Assembly (NCBI GenBank): GCA_902786965.1
Contig: CADAEJ010000001.1
Location: forward strand, 95,370-159,369
Direction of reading: 5' to 3'
Origin: an uncultured Ruminococcus sp.
GTDB taxonomy: Bacteria > Bacillota > Clostridia > Oscillospirales > Ruminococcaceae
DNA: 64,000 nucleotides
Shown here piece by piece: positions 34,944 through 43,930 of the stretch; position 1 is the first letter of the stretch; every line of letters begins with the position of its first letter. A program made the position numbers and the translations under genes. The notes under the pieces were generated by a model that saw nothing but the letters and a program-made list of their open reading frames with translations, did no database searches and had not been told where the DNA came from.

Positions 34944-37499
34944 TTATTTCAGACTTCTGCTATCGTGACAGCAGAAATATACTATTTGTTTATCGTTACC
35001 AAGCTTGCCCATAAGCTCTTTTATCTTTTCAAAATGCTCGCTGTCAAGATACACGAAAGGATCATCCATAATTATGAACGGCTGCTCGGAATCAAACATA
35101 GCGTCTATCATTGCAAGTCTGAAGCACAGTGCGCAGATCGAAAGGTTACCGCTTGAAAGATGCATATAGCTTCTGAATTCGCCCATTACATCATATTTTA
35201 CGCTGTAATCCTTATCCATTTCGACCTTCTGTCCGATCGCCTGTTCGATCAAAAGAGCATAGCTGCAGAATTTATCGAGTATCGGTTTGACGTGTCTGCG
35301 TTTCAGCGAAAGCTCCGCAGCGCTGATCTGCTTGCTGACAAGCAGCATAAGCTCCTTCTTTTTGGTCAGCTCATTCATTTTTTCAGTCAGATCGTTTAGT
35401 TCATCGCGCTTGTCGTCAAGGGCTCTTACGCTTTGCTCAAGGTCATCGACCTCCCTTTCCACACGTTCAAGCTCGTGAATACTCGTCTGCATCTGATGTT
35501 CAAGTGTGGAAATATCGGTATCGGCATTATCAGGTCTTTTGTCAAGCTTGTTTTCGGTTTTATACCTTTCGGCATCTTCGCGTCGCCGTGAAAGCTGTGT
35601 TTTAAGGCGCTCAAGCTCATCAATATCCTTGATAAGCATTTGCGCATCAAACGGCTCGGGAAGAGCGTATTGCTTTACAAAATCGTTTATGCTTTGCTGT
35701 GATGTCGCGATACCTGTTTCAAGCTGTCTGCATTTTACTTTGCTATCATTGATCTGCTTGTCAAGCGCTTCATAGCGGACTCTGTCGGATTTCATTTTGT
35801 CAAGCGCCGCACGATGATCTGAGTCTTCAAGACCATACGCAGAAAACAATTCGTTAAGCTGTGATGCTATTTTTTCACGCTTGTTTTGCAGCATCGCAAG
35901 CTGTTTTTGTGTTTCAGCTTTTTGTGCTATGATCTTGTTGTATGTGTCAATATCGTTTTTAAGCTCAAACAAAAGCTCTGCGGGATCCTTGCCGCTGTAT
36001 CGGTAATATGCAAGATCGGTGAGCATTTTAGATGTGACATTTTCATACTCGCTCTTTGCCTGTTCATACTCAGGATTTGGCCTTTCAACAGGTTCGTTTT
36101 CAACGATCTGCTTAGTATTTATTTTGGAATTCAGATACACAAATGCATAGGCAGCAAGCAAAAGCGCACCGATCAGTATCAAAAGCACGCCAATGACCGC
36201 CGAACTGAACACAAGCGCGACACCCGAAAACAGCACAGCAAGTGCAATTACCGCAAGGATAACACACAGCTTTTTGCTGCTCTTTTTTTTGGTGGCAGCA
36301 GCACGGTGATATTCAACAATAGTTTTGTTGGTGCTTTGCATACGAAGTGCAAGCTCATCACGAAGCTGTTTTTTGCTTTCAAGGTCTGCGATAAGATCAT
36401 CACTTGGGATCTTACCGCCAAAATGATGTTCAAGGCGCTGCTCGTCAGCGTTCTGCGGAAGATCTGTCAAAGCTTTGTGATCTCTGCGTACATTTTCAAG
36501 GTCATTTATCAGCTGTTCTGCCAGCTCGGTATGTTCATCATCGGCAAATCCATTCGGGTATGACTGCGTTAGCTTTGTAAATTCCTGCTCAACAGAGCTG
36601 TCTATCCTTGCAACCTTCAAGGAGTTTTCATCATTTTGTTTTTTAAGGCATATCTGCTTGATCTCTTCTGCGTTTTGTTTACTGGGGATCCCATTCTTAT
36701 AACGCGAGCCGATTTGTTTTATCTGCAAGGCTAAAGAATCACATTCTGCAAGCTTTTCATCATAGCTTTTCCATTTTTCTGATAAAGCCGCTTTGGCAGA
36801 AGCTTCGCTGAAAGCACGCTTTGCATTATCGGCGTTAGTCTGGGCACTGTTAAGAAGAGCATACTTGCCATCAAGTGCTTTTTTCTCGTTCTCCAGGTTA
36901 TTTATATCGCTGTTAAGACTCTTTATGCCGGTCTTGAGCTTATCAATTGATTTTTTATAAACACCGTCGTTTTTACGAAGCTTTTCAATTATGGAGTCAA
37001 CATCAAGATCATCATCGGTATTAAGCGCGTAGTTACCGATTCTTTTGTTCATATCACCTGTTGATTCGATCTTGATCTTATCTGCATTTATGCAAAGCAG
37101 CCTCTCGAAGCTTTCGGCATTGATACCGAAAACAGTCAGTCCGGGAACATCTCCAAGCTCATCGGTCAAGCAAGAATCGCAGTAAACTTTCAATGTGTCA
37201 TTCTTATCACTTTTCTCACCGAATGATCTTTCTATTCTGTATGTTTTGCCTGCGTACTCAAAAACAATATTTCCGCCGAAATCGCCTTTTGAAAATGGGT
37301 AAAAATGCATTCTGTCAACAAATTCTACCGAGTTCTTCTTATACGAAGCAAGTCCGTAAAACATTGCTTTGATAAAGGAAACAACTGTGCTTTTTCCGTA
37401 GCCGTTATTCTCACAAAATGAGTTAACTCCGCTTGTAAAGTCAAAATCAAAGTTTGAAAGCTTCCCATAGTTATTGATATGGATACTGATAAGCTTCAA
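34944..37499 (-). CDS. YhaN/SbcC-like ABC-type ATPase
   Basis: 851 residues of the SMC/Rad50-like AAA family. The N-terminal P-loop is in SFCENNGYGKSTVVSFIKAMFYG. Long coiled coils are interrupted in the middle (about 405-460) by two membrane helices (LCVILAVIALAVLFSGVAL and a second), as in B. subtilis YhaN. The C-terminal half-site has the signature LSSGNLSICALCFRLA, Walker B PFIIMDDPFVYLD and an H-loop (CCHD). It starts with TTG 37499 right after the TGA of the YhaO-like gene, with GGAGG inside that gene's end. Likely the ATPase of a membrane-associated nuclease complex for DNA repair or processing. Confidence 0.88.
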   Translation of the reverse strand: MKLISIHINNYGKLSNFDFDFTSGVNSFCENNGYGKSTVVSFIKAMFYGLASYKKNSVEFVDRMHFYPFSKGDFGGNIVFEYAGKTYRIERSFGEKSDKNDTLKVYCDSCLTDELGDVPGLTVFGINAESFERLLCINADKIKIESTGDMNKRIGNYALNTDDDLDVDSIIEKLRKNDGVYKKSIDKLKTGIKSLNSDINNLENEKKALDGKYALLNSAQTNADNAKRAFSEASAKAALSEKWKSYDEKLAECDSLALQIKQIGSRYKNGIPSKQNAEEIKQICLKKQNDENSLKVARIDSSVEQEFTKLTQSYPNGFADDEHTELAEQLINDLENVRRDHKALTDLPQNADEQRLEHHFGGKIPSDDLIADLESKKQLRDELALRMQSTNKTIVEYHRAAATKKKSSKKLCVILAVIALAVLFSGVALVFSSAVIGVLLILIGALLLAAYAFVYLNSKINTKQIVENEPVERPNPEYEQAKSEYENVTSKMLTDLAYYRYSGKDPAELLFELKNDIDTYNKIIAQKAETQKQLAMLQNKREKIASQLNELFSAYGLEDSDHRAALDKMKSDRVRYEALDKQINDSKVKCRQLETGIATSQQSINDFVKQYALPEPFDAQMLIKDIDELERLKTQLSRRREDAERYKTENKLDKRPDNADTDISTLEHQMQTSIHELERVEREVDDLEQSVRALDDKRDELNDLTEKMNELTKKKELMLLVSKQISAAELSLKRRHVKPILDKFCSYALLIEQAIGQKVEMDKDYSVKYDVMGEFRSYMHLSSGNLSICALCFRLAMIDAMFDSEQPFIIMDDPFVYLDSEHFEKIKELMGKLGNDKQIVYFCCHDSRSLK

Positions 37500-38564
37500 T
37501 CAGTCCACCTCCTTACCGAGCAAAAGCCTTACACCTGCGGTAATGATATCATTTTTAAGTGCATCATCATATTCGGGATCTGACTCTACGCCTGCAATAA
37601 ACTCACTTATTATCGAGTTCTCTTTTTTATATGTATCAATGTCGATCTTTGCAGTTGTTTTATTCTTTACATTGACATAATAGAACTGCGCCAAAGCGTT
37701 TTCTATATCATTGTTATTCAGTTCAATATCTACTGACAGCTCACCTGTGAGGACTAAACGAATGATATCTTCCCTGCTGATATCAGCGGTTTTGTCAGAA
37801 GCCATCTGCTCTATCTCGTACAGGTCAGCAGCATCGGTAACATCTACATTTATTTCGTGGATAGTGCGCTGTGAAAAAGGTATGAACTCGTACCCTATCT
37901 CGCCGGATGCATCAATTAGGATAAAGCCTTTCTCACCGCACTCGTCAAAGCCGCGCGGTTCAAGGCAGCCCGGGAATGCCCAGACTCCGCGATCATCTAT
38001 CCTACCGTCTTTATGTGAATGGATATGACCAAGCGCGAGGTAATCTATCCCCTTATCACGCAGATCACTTATCTTTACAAGGTCTTTGCCGCGGCTGTTT
38101 GATACATCACCGTGAAGCATTACGATATTGAGCTTGCTTTTATCAAGTTCGAGCTTTGAGTAAAAGCTTTCACAGTTATTCTCGTCTGTTTCGATACCGC
38201 TGATAACGACATTACCGTATGTGTAGGAAGTAAAATCATCCTTGCTGAACATCTTCAGATTGTTGTATCCGCAAACGGAGTATGAGCCTTCTTTATCGTG
38301 GTTGCCGTTCAGATAAAGAAAATCAATATCGGGATTATTCTTTATTATTGAGTAAAAATACTTTTTGTCTGTTACCGCAGGCTTGTCGCTGTCAAAAACA
38401 TCACCGCTGAGAATTATGACCTTTACATCGTTGCTTTTAGCGAAATCGACCATTTTTCGCAGCGTTGTGCGAAGGGCAGATCTTCTTTCATCGGAAATAT
38501 CTTTTGGGAACTTTGATACAAGCCTTGAACCAAGGTGGATATCAGCACAATGAATGATCTTCAA
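37500..38564 (-). CDS. YhaO/SbcD-like metallophosphoesterase
   Basis: 354 residues. The calcineurin-like phosphoesterase motifs are intact: IHCADIHLGS, ILSGDVFDSD, YLNGNHD and LGHIHS, the two-metal nuclease site of SbcD/Mre11. The C-terminal ~110 residues form a capping region resembling YhaO. It is cotranscribed with the YhaN-like ATPase, directly abutting it, and follows alkD by 2 bases. The pair should form an SbcCD/Mre11-Rad50-like complex, membrane-tethered through YhaN. Confidence 0.88.
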   Translation of the reverse strand: MKIIHCADIHLGSRLVSKFPKDISDERRSALRTTLRKMVDFAKSNDVKVIILSGDVFDSDKPAVTDKKYFYSIIKNNPDIDFLYLNGNHDKEGSYSVCGYNNLKMFSKDDFTSYTYGNVVISGIETDENNCESFYSKLELDKSKLNIVMLHGDVSNSRGKDLVKISDLRDKGIDYLALGHIHSHKDGRIDDRGVWAFPGCLEPRGFDECGEKGFILIDASGEIGYEFIPFSQRTIHEINVDVTDAADLYEIEQMASDKTADISREDIIRLVLTGELSVDIELNNNDIENALAQFYYVNVKNKTTAKIDIDTYKKENSIISEFIAGVESDPEYDDALKNDIITAGVRLLLGKEVD

Positions 38565-38566
38565 AA

Positions 38567-39265
38567 CTATTTCTCCTTATTTTTCAGTTTCAGAGTTTTT
38601 AGGTATGCCTTTTGTTCGTTACTGATGCGGTAGCTTTCGACTGATTTTTGTATCGCCTTATTGTGCGTCCAGGTGTCAAGCGAGCAGTCTTCAATAAACG
38701 GCAGTACAGCATCATACTGCATTGAAAGGGCTGTTGCAAAATACCACGCCTGCATCATTTTCACATAGTACTCGTCTGAGCGTATCCCGGCAACTGCTTT
38801 GGGATAGCTGATATCAAAATTCTCACCGAGGAAATGATCCATAAGCATTTTAATGCCGAATCGTACAGTATATGTTTTGTCTGACCTTATCCACGGCTTG
38901 ATGTGCTTTAAAAGATCAGTCCTGTGCTTTACAAATACTTTCGGATTCATCTGATCGCAGGTAGCCCAGTTATCAACATACGGCAAAAATGCTTCGACCT
39001 TTGCAATACAGCTGTCAAAGTCCTTATCGAGCGCAATAATAAAGGCGTGGAGCTGATTCTCTTCAAAATACTTATGCGGCAGATCGGAGAGAAACTCATT
39101 TATATCCAAATGCTTTGAATACTCCTTTGCCAGTTGCCGAAGCGGCGGTGTGCGCACGCCGATAAATAACTGCGCATCTACCGAGGGAGTTGTTTTTATC
39201 TGCATTTCACGGTACTTACCGTCCGTAAGCTCAAAAAGCCGTTCTCTTACTTCATCAACTACCAT
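38567..39265 (-). CDS. DNA alkylation repair protein, AlkD-like
   Basis: 232 residues of the HEAT-like-repeat DNA glycosylase family (AlkD). Typical stretches are LFIGVRTPPLRQLAKEYSK, WATCDQMNPKVF and TVRFGIKMLMDHFL. AlkD enzymes excise bulky or cationic alkylated purines such as 3-methyladenine. ATG 39265 is followed by 2-base spacing to the YhaO-like gene, so base excision and nuclease functions are coupled in one operon. Confidence 0.88.
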   Translation of the reverse strand: MVVDEVRERLFELTDGKYREMQIKTTPSVDAQLFIGVRTPPLRQLAKEYSKHLDINEFLSDLPHKYFEENQLHAFIIALDKDFDSCIAKVEAFLPYVDNWATCDQMNPKVFVKHRTDLLKHIKPWIRSDKTYTVRFGIKMLMDHFLGENFDISYPKAVAGIRSDEYYVKMMQAWYFATALSMQYDAVLPFIEDCSLDTWTHNKAIQKSVESYRISNEQKAYLKTLKLKNKEK

Positions 39266-39279
39266 AGTTTTCTACCTCT

Positions 39280-39699
39280 TTATTGATCCTGCGTTTGAGC
39301 GATCCTTTTTCTTTTATGAAAAATAAAAACATCAACAACCGCGGTGACGGCGCAGCCTGCGGCGTATGCAAACAGATCTTCGACCACAAAAGTTGTCCCC
39401 ATCAGCACGCGCATAAGGCGATTTTTTATCCCGAGGAGATCAACCAAAGGGATAAGCTGCGTTAGCTCGACTATCACCGAGAATATGTAGACCGCAGCGG
39501 AAAGCCAGACGGCTTTATAAGGTATAAAGATGCGCACAAGCGCCCACAGAAGTATAACTACCAGCATATCGCCTACATAAGGCCGTACAAATGAATCGTG
39601 GACATACATACCGATCATTATCTCGACCGCAAACAGCAGTAAAAACACTGTTAAATATACAAGACGAGCGCGTTTAGCAGTTTGTGTTGACTGTTTCAT
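39280..39699 (-). CDS. DUF2809 membrane protein
   Basis: 139 residues with four membrane helices and the family's EIMIGMYVHDSFVRPYVGDMLVVILLW segment, which matches the VanZ-like DUF2809 group of small membrane proteins of unknown function. The C-terminus is basic (FHKRKRIAQTQDQ). It lies 36 bases after the lipoprotein gene and 14 before alkD, so is part of the same transcription unit. Its link to DNA repair genes is probably incidental. Confidence 0.82.
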   Translation of the reverse strand: MKQSTQTAKRARLVYLTVFLLLFAVEIMIGMYVHDSFVRPYVGDMLVVILLWALVRIFIPYKAVWLSAAVYIFSVIVELTQLIPLVDLLGIKNRLMRVLMGTTFVVEDLFAYAAGCAVTAVVDVFIFHKRKRIAQTQDQ

Positions 39700-39735
39700 G
39701 ATACATTCCTTTAAATTTTGATTTGTTTTGCGATG

Positions 39736-40812
39736 TCAGAGATCTTTAACGATCTCCTCCCAATATGCATAGCCGAACTCCAGTTTAGCCCATTGAGCAA
39801 GCATATCCAGCTTGGCTTTTATATGAGGGTATTTATTCATTTCAGCAAGTCCGTTCTTTTTACCCTTCTTATCGTCAAATGACCAAGAAAAAACAGTTTC
39901 TATAAGCGTTGCCCTGTCCTCATAAAAGCTCATTCGGCTGTAATCAAAAGCAAAATACGGAACATCATATTTTATATTGTCACTTGCCGCAACTGAAAGC
40001 AGAGTATCATCTGATACCTCGACATTTGTGATATGCTCATGGAAGCTGCCGCCGTAAGAAAAACCGCTCGGGTTAAGAGCATCCCATTTGCTTGTATCTA
40101 TACTGTGCTTGTTGAAGATCAAAAACTCTGTTGCGTGCCACAGCTCATGATTGAAAGCGCTGTTATCGCTAAGCGAATACATATTCATAGTGATCGCATA
40201 CCAGTCTTCACCATGAGTTGTAGAACCTGCTGATTTGTCACCGTTGCTATAGATATTACCCGTCGTGACAGCGATATACAGTCCTTTTTTCCCGTCATCT
40301 GACCTGAAGTGGTCAAAAAAGCCCTTTGGATAACGCTCAAGCTGTTCCTTCAGGAAATCAAGGCGTTCAAGATAATAATTTATTGTATAATCGTCTGCAT
40401 CATTTTCAGCTGATACGAGGTTCATCGAACCAAAAAACTCCTCTGCATTTTTCACCTCATTGCCAACAAAAAGACGAATGCCGAATCGCTTCTCTATTTC
40501 ATCAGCCTTTTGTCTTGCCTTGGCAAACTTCTCGCCCACCTGTATCTTTTCGGTATGAGCCATAGGCTGCATCCGGGTTTTAGGTTCATTATCAACAGCA
40601 GGTGCTGTTGCCGAAGTTGTTGAGGCAGTTGTTGTAGTGGTAGTAGTGGTTGAATTGGTGGTGGTCGATACAGTCGTCTGCTTTGATGAACTGCTTTCGC
40701 TCGATACCTGATCCTGCCGGGACATACTATTCTTATCTCCGCATGCAGATAGGACTGATAAGCTCACAACTGCCGAAATAAACAAACCAACGAATCGCTT
40801 TTTACTTTTCAT
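39736..40812 (-). CDS. Lipoprotein with metallopeptidase-like HExxH motif
   Basis: 358 residues. A lipoprotein signal (lipobox LSAC, Cys near residue 24) is followed by a Ser/Thr-rich linker (about 38-68, many Thr in a row) and a globular domain of about 280 residues. The motif FNHELWHATE gives an HExxH zinc site near residue 220, and a later Glu-rich stretch (SFYEDRATLIE) may supply the third ligand. A gluzincin-type extracytoplasmic peptidase is likely. I cannot assign a subfamily. First gene of the apparent operon leading into DUF2809-alkD-YhaO-YhaN. Confidence 0.8.
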   Translation of the reverse strand: MKSKKRFVGLFISAVVSLSVLSACGDKNSMSRQDQVSSESSSSKQTTVSTTTNSTTTTTTTTASTTSATAPAVDNEPKTRMQPMAHTEKIQVGEKFAKARQKADEIEKRFGIRLFVGNEVKNAEEFFGSMNLVSAENDADDYTINYYLERLDFLKEQLERYPKGFFDHFRSDDGKKGLYIAVTTGNIYSNGDKSAGSTTHGEDWYAITMNMYSLSDNSAFNHELWHATEFLIFNKHSIDTSKWDALNPSGFSYGGSFHEHITNVEVSDDTLLSVAASDNIKYDVPYFAFDYSRMSFYEDRATLIETVFSWSFDDKKGKKNGLAEMNKYPHIKAKLDMLAQWAKLEFGYAYWEEIVKDL

Positions 40813-40925
40813 TATGATCCTCCATTATCTTTGATACGATCTATAAGCCTGCCAGTCCGCTTAAAGTGTCATTACTGCGGTTTTTTGATCGTTCGGAAAT
40901 ACTAAACCAATAGTTTTCCACACTT

Positions 40926-41165
40926 TTATTCTTTATGGCAGGTTATAATGGTATAACTGCTTGCATTGACTGTGATCACATACCTGTCTTTATGAACATA
41001 ATAGTTTTTGCCTTGCCTTTTTATTTCCGCATCTGGCTCAAGGATCTTTTCTTTACACCACGCAACAACATCAATACACCCGAGTCCGAGGTTTCTTCTG
41101 ATCCTCTCCACACCCAGATCAGTAGTATGTAAGCTATCGATATTCTCAACAAGTATATTATCCAT
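40926..41165 (-). CDS. DUF3781 family protein
   Basis: 79 residues, full length for DUF3781: begins MDNILVENIDSLHTTDLGVE, then RRNLGL, AWCKEKI and TVNASSYTIITCHK at the end, all hallmarks of the family. Small, soluble, function unknown. The GGAGAACAG upstream gives a ribosome site. It stands alone between the lipoprotein gene and the broken PAP2 gene. Confidence 0.85.
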   Translation of the reverse strand: MDNILVENIDSLHTTDLGVERIRRNLGLGCIDVVAWCKEKILEPDAEIKRQGKNYYVHKDRYVITVNASSYTIITCHKE

Positions 41166-41303
41166 AGTCTGTTCTCCTTTAGATCATTATTATTGAGCAA
41201 ACGGCTTGGGCGAGGAATTGGCATGCTCTTTATTTACTGATGCCATATAATAACGGAATCAATAAATGTATTTTGAATAAACAACAAAATTATCTTCCAT
41301 CGA

Positions 41304-41953
41304 TCATTCAGAACTGATCGGTTCCTCCCCGGCTGCGCAGGTCTCCTTTTTTATGAAAAAGCGCCAAGTCACAAGGAAGCCGATAAGTCCTGCACCGATA
41401 CCAATAATCATTCCTCCAAGGACATCACTCGGATAATGAACACATCGAATGATCCTTGTGCTTCCTATAACGATCGGAATAAGCATAAGAAGGATCCATG
41501 CCTTCTTTTTCCTGACCTTGAGCAGAACAGCGGTAAGAGCCGTGAAAACAGAAAAATTCAAAGATGTATGACCTGACGGGAATGACAGATCGTCCTCTAG
41601 GTTTTCGCCTGCGTTTACCCAATGTGTTTGATAAGTGTCCCAGAACTCTGTCTCTTTTAGGGTTATGTAAGGTCTCTGTCTTGCAGCACCGGGCTTTATC
41701 AGAACATTCACCAGCAGTAATGCCACGAGATAAGCAACCACCATTGCCACCCCGTATTTTTTGTTTTCTTTGGTATACAAAGGAACAATGAAACTGCAAA
41801 ATAAGCGATGAATGCAGCAGTATTGCCCAGATACTGACATACATTAGCTATTGCGATCGTCACCGCATTCTGAAACTTCCAAAAGAACAAATAAACCGCT
41901 TTATCAAATTCATAAAAGAATTTGTCCAGCATTTCACCGATCTGTCCACTCAT
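41304..41953 (-). pseudogene. PAP2-family phosphatase broken by a frameshift
   Basis: Two overlapping frames together make one PAP2 phosphatase (undecaprenyl-pyrophosphate or phosphatidic-acid type, membrane). The N-terminus (MSGQIGEMLDKFFYEF..., first helices) reads from 41953 in one frame and leads to FAVSLFLCIP. The catalytic part reads from about 41785 in another frame (TKENKKYGVAMVVAYL...) with KPGAARQRP, FPSGHTS and TRIIRCVHYPSD motifs. The shift lies near 41775-41800, around an A-rich run. Either the gene is inactive or the base count there is wrong. Confidence 0.82.
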
Positions 41954-42044
41954 ATTCCTTCCACCTATTTACTTACAATGTATAATTGTAATTCCGATCA
42001 ATACTCAGAGTATATGACAAAAAGCCAACTATCACTTTGCTATA

Positions 42045-42551
42045 TCACTCCCTGATAAGAGCATACATTTTCATATCAACAACATTTCCATTTTTCACAG
42101 CATTACTTTTTAATGTTCCTTCATACTGAAATCCTGCCTTTTCCAAAGCTCTGCACGATGCTATGTTGTGAGCAAACGGCTCGGCAAATATACGGATAAT
42201 ATCTGTATTCTCAAATACATACCGGCACACCTGTATAATAGCACTTGTAACATAGCCGTTTCCCCAATAGGATTCTCCGATGTAATAACCCATTTCTGCC
42301 GTCTGCGAATGAATATTACCCTGCCGAAACACTCCAATGCTACCAATTACTTTTTCGTTTAATGTTATCGCAAATGCAAATGTATTGTTTTTATCTGACG
42401 ATAACATCGCTCGAATGAATTTCTCTGCGTCTTGCTCAGTATACGGATATGGCAAACCGTCTCTAAGATTATCCAATACCTTCGGATTATTCAAGTTTTC
42501 AGCAAGCGCGAATTTATCATCAATTCGCCATTTTCTTATAGAAACACTCAT
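42045..42551 (-). CDS. GNAT-family N-acetyltransferase (RimJ/RimL-like)
   Basis: 168 residues. The acetyl-CoA site is in the middle (EMGYYIGESYWGNGYVTSAI). ARALEKAGF-type NIASCRALEKAGFQYEGTL is the conserved C-terminal helix of RimJ/L-like enzymes, which acetylate ribosomal proteins or small amines. The ATG 42551 has GGAGGGAG ahead, so the longer frame (to 42566) is less likely. Last gene of the recJ-rel operon, 17 bases after rlmD. Substrate unknown. Confidence 0.88.
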   Translation of the reverse strand: MSVSIRKWRIDDKFALAENLNNPKVLDNLRDGLPYPYTEQDAEKFIRAMLSSDKNNTFAFAITLNEKVIGSIGVFRQGNIHSQTAEMGYYIGESYWGNGYVTSAIIQVCRYVFENTDIIRIFAEPFAHNIASCRALEKAGFQYEGTLKSNAVKNGNVVDMKMYALIRE

Positions 42552-42568
42552 ATTCTCCCTCCGCAAAT

Positions 42569-43930
42569 TCAGATATCACTTTTTGACATCAGCACAACGC
42601 ACTCAACATGAGTAGTTCGCGGAAAGAGATCAACTCCCCTGACCTTTACCGTATCATAGCCAAGCTGACGAAGTATTGCGCAGTCTCTTGCGGCTGTAGC
42701 GTGATTGCAGGATATCATAACGATCCTGTCAGGCTGCATTTTTGCCATATACTCAAGACTTTGCCTGTCGCAGCCCTTTCGTGCAGGATCGGCGATAATA
42801 ACAGTGGGTCTTTCGCCGCGGTCAAAAAGCAGTTTTGCGACCTTGCCTGCATCACCGCAGATGAACTCGGAATTATCAATATTATTAAGCTCAGCGTTAC
42901 GTTTAGCGTTTTCAATAGCTTGCGGGATTATCTCAACGCCGATCAACTTTTTGATCCCTGCGCACATTGAAAGCCCGATCGTACCCGCACCGCAGTAAAG
43001 ATCAAGCAGAATACTGTTTTCGTCAAGCTGTGCATATTCCCCGGCTATCGCATAGAGCCGTTCCGCCTGCAGGGTATTCACCTGATAAAATGATTGCGGC
43101 GAGATAGTTACGGTGTTTTCGCACATAGTATCTATTATAGTATCCTTACCGAAAACAGTGACCGTCTTTTCGCCGAGAATGACATTGGTACTGCTCGGAT
43201 TTTCATTTAGTACGATGCTTTTTATATCATCAAACCTTTGTGTTATACTTGAATACAGTCCCTCAAAGCACTTTGCTTTTGAAAGGCTTGTAACGACCAG
43301 GCATAGCATTATCTGTCCCGAATGTTCTCCTCTGCGAAGATAGATATGACGCAGAAGTCCGCTGCCTGTTTGCTCGTCATACGGAGCAATACCATTGGCA
43401 TTGACATATTCCATTATGCAGTCGGTGATACTTGCAAATATCTTCGGCTGAAGATCACAGTCAATATGGGCGCAGATTCGGTGTGACCGCTTTGCATAAA
43501 AGCCGCATACCGCCTTACCGTCCTGAAATCCTACGGGGTACTGTGCTTTATTGCGGTAGTGTGAGGTGCGCTCACTGCCGAGAAAATCTTCATATTGCGG
43601 ATACAGCTTGCCTATACGCTCAAATGAAGCTTTGACAAAGCTGTTTTTTACCTCGCACTCCTGCTCGTAAGTGAAATGCCTGAAAGAACAGCCGCCGCAG
43701 CTTTTTGAAACAGGGCAGTTATCACCGATCCTGTAAGGCGATTTTGTGATAAAGCCCGTGACTATGCCGTAGCAGTAGCTTTTATTGACTTTGACTATCT
43801 TGCAGTTTACAACATCACCGACAGCTGTACCTGCGACAAAAACAGCCACGCCGTCATATCTTCCTACTCCGTTGCCCTCGTTTGTAATATCAGTTATCTC
43901 AAGGACAATCTCTTCATTCTTTGTGAGCAT
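42569..43930 (-). CDS. rlmD: 23S rRNA (uracil-C5)-methyltransferase, RlmD/RumA family
   Basis: 453 residues. An N-terminal TRAM domain (VLEITDITNEGNGVGRYDGVAVFVAG) precedes Cys residues of the [4Fe-4S] site (CPVSKSCGGCSFRHF plus a Cys near 150). The SAM fold has LDLYCGAGTIGLSMC, and the catalytic motif is in the late region (RIVMISCNHAT, nucleophile Cys). It makes 5-methyluridine in 23S rRNA, but RlmCD-type homologues differ in target site. The start overlaps the end of hemZ by 17 bases. Confidence 0.9.
   Translation of the reverse strand: MLTKNEEIVLEITDITNEGNGVGRYDGVAVFVAGTAVGDVVNCKIVKVNKSYCYGIVTGFITKSPYRIGDNCPVSKSCGGCSFRHFTYEQECEVKNSFVKASFERIGKLYPQYEDFLGSERTSHYRNKAQYPVGFQDGKAVCGFYAKRSHRICAHIDCDLQPKIFASITDCIMEYVNANGIAPYDEQTGSGLLRHIYLRRGEHSGQIMLCLVVTSLSKAKCFEGLYSSITQRFDDIKSIVLNENPSSTNVILGEKTVTVFGKDTIIDTMCENTVTISPQSFYQVNTLQAERLYAIAGEYAQLDENSILLDLYCGAGTIGLSMCAGIKKLIGVEIIPQAIENAKRNAELNNIDNSEFICGDAGKVAKLLFDRGERPTVIIADPARKGCDRQSLEYMAKMQPDRIVMISCNHATAARDCAILRQLGYDTVKVRGVDLFPRTTHVECVVLMSKSDI

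Noticed and set aside
34965-36563. Several plus-strand open frames opposite the YhaN-like gene
   Set aside because: They are antisense to a conserved ATPase, lack ribosome sites and have basic, Cys/His-rich composition typical of shadows of coiled-coil codons.
40850-40900. Terminator-like stem before TTTTTT
   Set aside because: The CCGC/GCGG pairing is only 4 bp with a 16-base loop, and no plus-strand gene ends there.
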